A stretch of DNA of 19,742 nucleotides from Thioalkalivibrio sp. (GTDB taxonomy: Bacteria; Pseudomonadota; Gammaproteobacteria; Ectothiorhodospirales; Ectothiorhodospiraceae), in the NCBI GenBank assembly GCA_007119005.1, contig SKQM01000195.1, forward strand, positions 1-19,742, in the 5' to 3' direction. Below, one piece after another: positions 16,136-19,742 of this stretch. The position numbers and the translations under genes are program-made. Below the pieces are notes generated by a model, which was not told the origin of the DNA, searched no databases, and saw nothing but the letters and a program-made list of their open reading frames with translations. Numbering within the stretch: the stretch's first letter is position 1; each line of letters opens with the position of its first letter.

Positions 16136-16172
16136 AAAAAAAGGCCCGCACGGATCGAGATCCGTACGGGCC
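16136..16172 (-). terminator. Strong rho-independent terminator, best oriented for the minus-strand gene
   Basis: GGCCCG (16143-16148) and ACGGATC (16150-16156) pair with GATCCGT (16159-16165) and CGGGCC (16167-16172) around a GA loop, with a single C/A mismatch. Seven A residues at 16136-16142 become a T7 tract for transcripts from the minus strand, so it ends the sgp-like transcript. It may also slow plus-strand transcription from the TPR gene, which stops at 16131. Confidence 0.85.
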
Positions 16173-16206
16173 GGACGGCGCGGGTCTGGAAGACCCGATC
16201 AGCGGC

Positions 16207-16497
16207 TCAGTCAGCGGGTGGCTGCACGGGTGCCGGAGCCTGCCAGGGGCTGCCCCAGACCGGGTGACCCCAACCGCGGTGACCGCCCCAGTATGGTTGG
16301 CCGCCGTAGTAGGGTGAGTAACCCCCGTAATACGGATAGCCGCCGTACGGCCCACCCCAGTAACCCGGCCCATACCAGGGGCCGCCGCCCCACGGACCGC
16401 CGTAGCCACTCCCCCACCAGGAACTGGCGGGGGCCGATGCCAGACCCAGAACAGCAGCGACCGCGGCCGCGCCCAGTAGCTTCGTGAGTTTGGTCAT
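16207..16497 (-). CDS. Gly/Tyr/Trp-rich secreted protein, sulfur globule protein-like
   Basis: A 96-residue protein with a signal peptide (about 1-24, AVAAVLGLASAPA) and a mature part made almost entirely of Gly, Tyr, Trp and Pro in short repeats such as GGYPYYGGYSPYYGG and WGGHRGWGHPVWG. Sulfur globule proteins (Sgp) of purple sulfur bacteria have this composition and are exported to coat periplasmic sulfur droplets. The match is by composition and export signal rather than alignment, so another structural Gly/aromatic-rich protein is possible. The start at 16497 is decided by GAGGAGA just upstream. A strong terminator follows the stop by about 35 bases, so the gene is probably monocistronic. 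Confidence 0.75.
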   Translation of the reverse strand: MTKLTKLLGAAAVAAVLGLASAPASSWWGSGYGGPWGGGPWYGPGYWGGPYGGYPYYGGYSPYYGGQPYWGGHRGWGHPVWGSPWQAPAPVQPPAD

Positions 16498-16809
16498 GTT
16501 CGTCTCCTCTATGAGTACCAGCGATTGCCGAAACATATTCCCCGGCCGTTGCCCGGGAGCGTTACGAAACCGCCCGACAATTCCCTGCGGCTTCAACATG
16601 ATGCTAGCCGCAAAGACCGCCCTTGTCCAAGCCCCTGAAGCCGGGAATGTCGTGCCCGGTTTCGACCTGCGCACCCGCATCCCCTATGCTCTGCGAACCT
16701 GCCCTGGGCGCAACCGACTGCGGCTTGCGGCGCAGTCTCCAGATGGGGCATCGCCGACGGAAGCGCACAGCGGGTCGGCGTCATCCAGGGATTCTCAAGA
16801 GGCGAAAGC
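16498..16809. other. Divergent intergenic region between the sgp-like gene and gnd
   Basis: 312 bases without a supported gene. On the minus strand TTGGAC (16625-16630) lies 18 bases before TAGCAT (16601-16606), a possible promoter for the sgp-like gene that would give a leader of about 100 bases. On the plus strand TTCGAC (16661-16666) lies 18 bases before TATGCT (16685-16690), a possible but weak gnd promoter. No convincing operator, riboswitch or small gene was seen. Confidence 0.35.
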
Positions 16810-17454
16810 ATGGCGACTGCAGATATCGGCCTGATCGGGCTCGCGGTGATGGGCCAGAACTTGGTCCTGAACATGGCAGACCACGGCTACCGGGTGGCGG
16901 TGTTCAACCGCACCACCCGCCGTGTCGATGAATTCGTCGAGGGCCCCGCACTGGGGATGTCGATCGTCGGCTGTCACAGCCTCGAGGAACTGGTGCAAAG
17001 CCTGGAACGGCCCCGAAAGGTGATGCTGATGGTCAAGGCCGGCCGGGTCGTGGACGACTTCATCGAGGCGCTGGTGCCACTGCTCGAACCGGGCGACGTG
17101 ATCATCGACGGCGGGAACTCTTATTACCCGGACTCCACGCGCCGGACCCTGCAGCTGCGCACCCAGAGGCTGCGGTTCGTCGGCACCGGCATCTCCGGGG
17201 GTGAGGAGGGTGCGCGCCACGGACCCTCCATCATGCCGGGGGGCGATCCCGAAGCCTGGCCTCTGGTGCGGGAGATCTTCCAGGCGATTGCCGCAAAGGT
17301 CGATGGTGAACCCTGCTGCCGCTGGATCGGACCCGATGGTGCCGGACACTTCGTGAAGATGGTGCACAACGGCATCGAGTACGGCGACATGCAGCTGATC
17401 AGCGAAGCGTATGCGCTGATGGACCAGGCGCTGGGCATGGACCACGATGCGATG
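16810..17454 (+). pseudogene. gnd: 6-phosphogluconate dehydrogenase, 5' half only (truncated)
   Basis: The first about 215 residues match decarboxylating 6-phosphogluconate dehydrogenase well: GLAVMGQNLVLNM (10-22) for NADP binding, VMLMVKAG (71-78), IDGGNSYY (99-106), GTGISGGEEGARHGPSIMPGG (125-145, substrate loop) and GHFVKMVHNGIEYGDMQ (179-195) with the catalytic Lys183. After LGMDHDAM (208-215) the similarity stops. The frame runs on to a stop at 17556, but that part is the antisense of pgl. A normal enzyme has about 470-480 residues, so the whole helical C-terminal dimer domain with the KGTG motif is missing. No frameshift or stop is needed within the remaining part, suggesting a recent break or an assembly error. 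GAGGCGAAAGC supports ATG 16810. Confidence 0.88.
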
Positions 17455-17457
17455 GTT
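17446..17457. other. Junction joining gnd head-on to pgl
   Basis: Plus-strand reading up to Met215 (17452-17454) is Gnd-like (LGMxxDxM). Minus-strand reading up to Asn93 or Arg95 (17457 down to about 17449) is Pgl-like (DSNxR). The overlapping bases, about 17446-17454, fit both families. That is what a join through a short shared sequence would look like. No insertion sequence or extra bases lie between the two fragments. Confidence 0.75.
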
Positions 17458-17733
17458 GCTGTCTGCGTGATCCGCAGGCACCCAGCGCTCGTCGCCCATG
17501 AACAGCTTCACGCGGGACCAGGGCGGACGCCGCTCACTGGAACGGTTTGCCAATAGCCGGTACAGGGCCCGCGGAGTCCGCCCACCGGCGACAACCAGAC
17601 TGGCCACTCCGCGCGCCCGAACGGCCTCCGACAGCAGTTCTGTGACCCGGTCCGCGGTCGCCTCGATCAGCGCATCCGTGTCCGCGGCAAGGATGACGCG
17701 CGGCGCAACCACGCGGGGAGACGAATCTGTCAT
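17446..17733 (-). pseudogene. pgl: 6-phosphogluconolactonase, N-terminal part only (truncated)
   Basis: The first about 95 residues match 6-phosphogluconolactonase of the NagB-like fold: LVVAGGRTPRALYRLL (46-61) and VKLFMGDERWVPADHADSN (75-93), which is the GDER(F/W)VP...DSN signature. Past residue about 96 the reading frame continues on the antisense of gnd and no longer resembles Pgl. The usual length is about 230-260 residues, so more than half is lost, including the conserved G(M/I)GxDGHxASLFP region. The start ATG 17733 has GGAG upstream. Together with the neighbouring gnd fragment this removes two consecutive steps of the oxidative pentose-phosphate pathway, unless intact copies exist elsewhere. 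Confidence 0.85.
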
Positions 17734-17822
17734 CGCTGCTCCGCCGGCTCGCGCGACGATGCCAGGGAATTATCGGGAATCACGGAGCCCGGAGACCGGG
17801 TAGTGGATCACGGATGCCTCCG

Positions 17823-18308
17823 TCAGTGCTGGTGCCCGCCCGGCCCGTGCACGTGCCCATGGTCCAGTTCCTCCTGGCTGGCATCGCGCACGTCGACGAT
17901 GGTGACGTCGAAGGTGAGGGTCTCACCCGCCAGCGGGTGGTTCGCGTCCACGGTCACGTGCTCCGCGTCCACGCCGGTGACGGTCACGATCTGGGCGCCA
18001 CCCTGCTCGGACGTGGTCTGGAACTGCATGCCGATCTTCACGTTGTCCGCGTCCTCGAACATCTTGCGCGGCACCGCATGGCTCAGGGATTCGTCACGCT
18101 CGCCGTAGGCGTCGGCCGGAGCAATCGTCACCTTCACACTTTCTCCGGCGGACTTTCCCGCGAGCGCCGATTCCAGTCCGGAGATGATGTTGTGGTGGCC
18201 CTGCAGATAGGCCAGCGGCTCCCTTCCGGAGGAGGAGTCGAGCACCTGCCCCTGGTCGTTGGTCAGGGTGTAGTCGATGGAAACGACCTTGTTTGCGGAG
18301 ATTTGCAT
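17823..18308 (-). CDS. slyD: SlyD-like FKBP-type peptidyl-prolyl isomerase with His-rich tail
   Basis: A 161-residue FKBP/SlyD-type protein (from Met at 18308, MQISANKVVSIDYTL). The FKBP part surrounds an inserted chaperone flap domain. Motifs are LAYLQGHHNIISGLESAL, IAPADAYGERDESL, AVPRKMF and the typical VDANHPLAGETLTFDV near the end of the catalytic core. The C terminus is HGHVHGPGGHQH, a short version of the metal-binding tail of E. coli SlyD, which delivers nickel during hydrogenase maturation. Given hypE, hypX and nikR in the same window, a nickel role is reasonable but inferred. Adjacent ATGs at 18311 and 18308 are both possible; GGGAC is better spaced for 18308. Confidence 0.9.
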   Translation of the reverse strand: MQISANKVVSIDYTLTNDQGQVLDSSSGREPLAYLQGHHNIISGLESALAGKSAGESVKVTIAPADAYGERDESLSHAVPRKMFEDADNVKIGMQFQTTSEQGGAQIVTVTGVDAEHVTVDANHPLAGETLTFDVTIVDVRDASQEELDHGHVHGPGGHQH

Positions 18309-18392
18309 CATGTGTCCCGGTTTCTGGTTCAACGAACGGTCAGTCTACGTGCATCCCGCCACTGACACCAAAACCGGGTCCGGAGTCCATGG

Positions 18393-18610
18393 CCGGTCGC
18401 CGAGAGGGCTCGCCTCCTACAGACCAACCGCAGGCGACACTCTTGTGGGAGCCCAGCCCCCTGGGCGACTGGGTTTTCGTCGGTGCCCGGTCGCCGAGAG
18501 GGCTCGCCTCCTACAGACCAACCGCAGGCGATTCTCTTGTGGGAGGCCAGCCCCCTGGGCGACTGGGTTTTCGTCGGTGCCCGGTCGCCGAGGGGGCTCG
18601 CCTCCCACAA
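18393..18610. repeat. 94-bp tandem array of alternating inverted REP-like elements
   Basis: Two full 94-bp units (about 18393-18486 and 18487-18580) and a partial third (18581-18610) repeat with few differences. Each unit contains GGTCGCCGAGAGGGCTCGCC (the reverse of an element reading GGAGGCGAGCCCTCTCGGCG) and then, inverted, TGTGGGAGCCCAGCCCCCTG with GGCGACTGGG. The two halves are variants of one palindromic consensus, alternating in orientation, as in BIME-type REP clusters. The array fills the gap between slyD and the gamma-carbonic anhydrase gene; between the array and slyD (18309-18392) nothing else was recognised. Confidence 0.8.
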
Positions 18611-18638
18611 AAAAAGGAGGGGCCGACGAGCTCAGCCC
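18609..18638 (-). terminator. Probable rho-independent terminator at the end of the gamma-carbonic anhydrase gene
   Basis: On the minus strand GGGCTGA (18638-18632) pairs with TCGGCCC (18626-18620) around a five-base loop, followed by CTCC and T7 (18615-18609). The stop codon TGA is part of the stem, and the T tract abuts the REP array. Confidence 0.45.
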
Positions 18639-19156
18639 GCGTGCCGGTCCTTCAGGCGCGCATACTGGGCCGCAGAATACTCGAGGTAATCCCTCTCCTC
18701 GTCCGTCAGCGGCCGGACCCTTCGGGCCGGACTGCCGCGCCAGAGGTAGCCTCCTTCGAGGCGTTTGCCCGGCGGCACCAGGCTACCGGCGCCAAGCATG
18801 GCTTCGGATTCGATCACCGCGCCGTCCATCACGATGCTGCCCATGCCGATCAGGCAACGGTCCCCGATCGTGCAGCCGTGCAGGATGACCTTGTGCCCCA
18901 CCGTGACCTCGTCGCCAACGGTGAGGCTGTGCCCTCCGGGTGCGAAGCGGCTGTCGTGGGTCACATGCAGCACCGATCCATCCTGGATGTTGGTGCGCAC
19001 GCCGATCACGACCTGGTGGATGTCCCCGCGCAATACGCACATCGGCCAGACCGAGCTGTGGGCACCGATATGCACGTCCCCCACCACCAGCGCGGTGTCG
19101 TCCACCCAGGCAGTGGAATGCAGCGCAGGACGCAGATCGCCGAAATCACGGATCAT
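18632..19156 (-). CDS. Gamma-carbonic anhydrase-family left-handed beta-helix protein (YrdA/PaaY-like)
   Basis: A 174-residue trimeric left-handed beta-helix protein built from hexapeptide repeats (for example VVGDVHIGAHSSVWPMCVLRGD). The residues expected for the metal site are present: His67 in HVTHD, His88 in VGHKV and His93 in LHGC. Arg43, Asp45 and Asp59 of the family network are there too. Members bind Zn, Fe or Co. Some are carbonic anhydrases and others act on CoA thioesters, so activity cannot be told from sequence alone. The N terminus MIRDFGDLRP is typical. It lies 120 bp after hypE on the same strand, an association that may reflect shared transcription. Confidence 0.9.
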   Translation of the reverse strand: MIRDFGDLRPALHSTAWVDDTALVVGDVHIGAHSSVWPMCVLRGDIHQVVIGVRTNIQDGSVLHVTHDSRFAPGGHSLTVGDEVTVGHKVILHGCTIGDRCLIGMGSIVMDGAVIESEAMLGAGSLVPPGKRLEGGYLWRGSPARRVRPLTDEERDYLEYSAAQYARLKDRHAG

Positions 19157-19246
19157 GCCTGGAGATTAGCAGGAAAGCCCGAGAGCGGCGCGCTGGACCG
19201 ATCATGGTCCATGCCGCCACCTCGGGTTGGACGGTCTGCGATCTGT

Positions 19247-19258
19247 CGCACTCCATGG
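19247..19258. repeat. Short partial copy of the dispersed GGAGTGCG repeat
   Basis: On the minus strand the bases read CCATGGAGTGCG, identical to the start of the repeat at 1897-1908. The rest of the element has diverged or is absent. It lies in the gap between hypE and the gamma-carbonic anhydrase gene. Confidence 0.4.
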
Positions 19259-19276
19259 GGCTGGGGAGGGGGTAAG

Positions 19277-19742
19277 TCAGCAGATCCGCGGCAGCTGCTC
19301 TCCGGAGATCCAGTCGACGTTGCGGCGCCCGCCAAAGCTGGTCTCCATCTGCACGAACGCGTACTCGTCCGCGATCACCTCGCCGATGAGCGCGGCATCG
19401 CGGCCCAGAGGATGCGCACGCATCACGGCCAGCAGGCCGCCGGCAGACTCCGGTGGGCAGATCGCGACCACCTTACCCTCGTTCGCGACATAGAGCGGGT
19501 CCAGGCCGAGCAGTTCGCAGGCGGCGTCGACCTCCCCGCGCACCGGGATGTCGTCCTCGCGGATGCTCATGCCCACGCCTGACTGCCGGGCAATCTCGTT
19601 CAGCGTGGCGGCGAGCCCACCGCGGGTCGGGTCACGCAGGCAGTGGATGTCCGGCGCCGCCTCGACCATCGCCGCAATCAGCTCGTGCAGCGCGGCCGAG
19701 TCCGATTCGATGGTCGTGCTGAAGCTCAGGTTCTCGCGCAGC
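19277..19742 (-). CDS. hypE: HypE, [NiFe]-hydrogenase cyanide-ligand maturation protein, C-terminal part
   Basis: The last 154 residues of HypE; the 5' part lies beyond base 19742. CLRDPTRGGLAATLNEIA is a family hallmark in the AIRS-type C-terminal domain, followed by VGMSIREDDIPV, ELLGLDPLYVANEGK and AHPLGRDAALIGEV. The protein ends in LPRIC: the C-terminal cysteine receives a carbamoyl group from HypF and is dehydrated to a thiocyanate, the source of the CN ligands of the active site. The intact PRIC ending shows a functional C terminus. Other hyp genes are expected to the right. Together with hypX this indicates a complete route for both CN and CO ligands. Confidence 0.95.
   Translation of the reverse strand, partial: LRENLSFSTTIESDSAALHELIAAMVEAAPDIHCLRDPTRGGLAATLNEIARQSGVGMSIREDDIPVRGEVDAACELLGLDPLYVANEGKVVAICPPESAGGLLAVMRAHPLGRDAALIGEVIADEYAFVQMETSFGGRRNVDWISGEQLPRIC

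Noticed and set aside
16795..17445. Continuation of the pgl frame on the minus strand
   Set aside because: It is antisense to well-conserved gnd sequence and carries no Pgl motif after residue 96.
17455..17556. Continuation of the gnd frame to a stop as a novel C-terminal domain
   Set aside because: These bases are the antisense of conserved pgl codons (GDERWVPADHADSN), so the tail is accidental rather than a new domain.
18393..18610. CRISPR array
   Set aside because: The units are identical along their whole 94 bp with no variable spacers, and they are internally palindromic, so REP/BIME fits better.
18293..19582. 429-codon plus-strand frame across the repeat array, carbonic anhydrase and hypE
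   Set aside because: It runs antisense to two conserved genes and through tandem repeats, with no recognisable domain.

Overview
The window is GC-rich, densely coded bacterial chromosome that looks like a sulfur-oxidising, hydrogenase-bearing gammaproteobacterium of the Ectothiorhodospiraceae/Chromatiales type. That assignment is inference. It rests on a sulfur-globule-like secreted protein, hydrogenase maturation genes (hypX and the 3' end of hypE), nickel import and regulation genes, and REP-like palindromes. No rRNA, tRNA, CRISPR array or transposase was recognised.

Left part (1-7115, all on the minus strand): a nickel ECF-type importer runs nikK-like, nikL-like, nikM and leaves the window at base 1. 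Next come a gamma-glutamyltranspeptidase homologue, nikR, hypX (whose stop overlaps the nikR start by 4 bp) and amrS, a radical SAM enzyme. hypX makes the hydrogenase CO ligand from formyl-tetrahydrofolate, NikR senses nickel and NikKLM imports it, so this is a nickel and [NiFe]-hydrogenase supply block. amrS is divergent from amrB (Memo) and amrA (AMMECR1). Together they form the AmmeMemoRadiSam set, and a perfect 20-bp palindrome lies in the divergent gap.

Middle (8916-16131, plus strand): a lipoprotein of unknown function is followed by a good promoter and three translationally coupled genes. They encode a membrane-anchored five-CXXCH cytochrome with C-terminal TPRs, a membrane-anchored CRTAC1/FG-GAP protein with an ASPIC/UnbV domain, and a secreted TPR protein. 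I know of no established function for this trio, and it is the best candidate in the window for an undescribed system. A convergent glycine/aromatic-rich secreted protein gene (sulfur globule type) faces it across a strong terminator.

Right part (16810-19742): the 5' half of gnd (+) is joined head-on to the 5' part of pgl (-). Both genes lose their 3' ends at the same point near 17446-17457, which is a rearrangement scar or an assembly chimera. Then, on the minus strand, come a SlyD-like isomerase with a His-rich tail, a 94-bp tandem REP-type array, a gamma-carbonic anhydrase-like protein, and the C-terminal part of HypE ending in the PRIC motif. Nickel/hydrogenase functions therefore occupy both ends of the window, with the redox/TPR operon and the broken pentose-phosphate genes between them.
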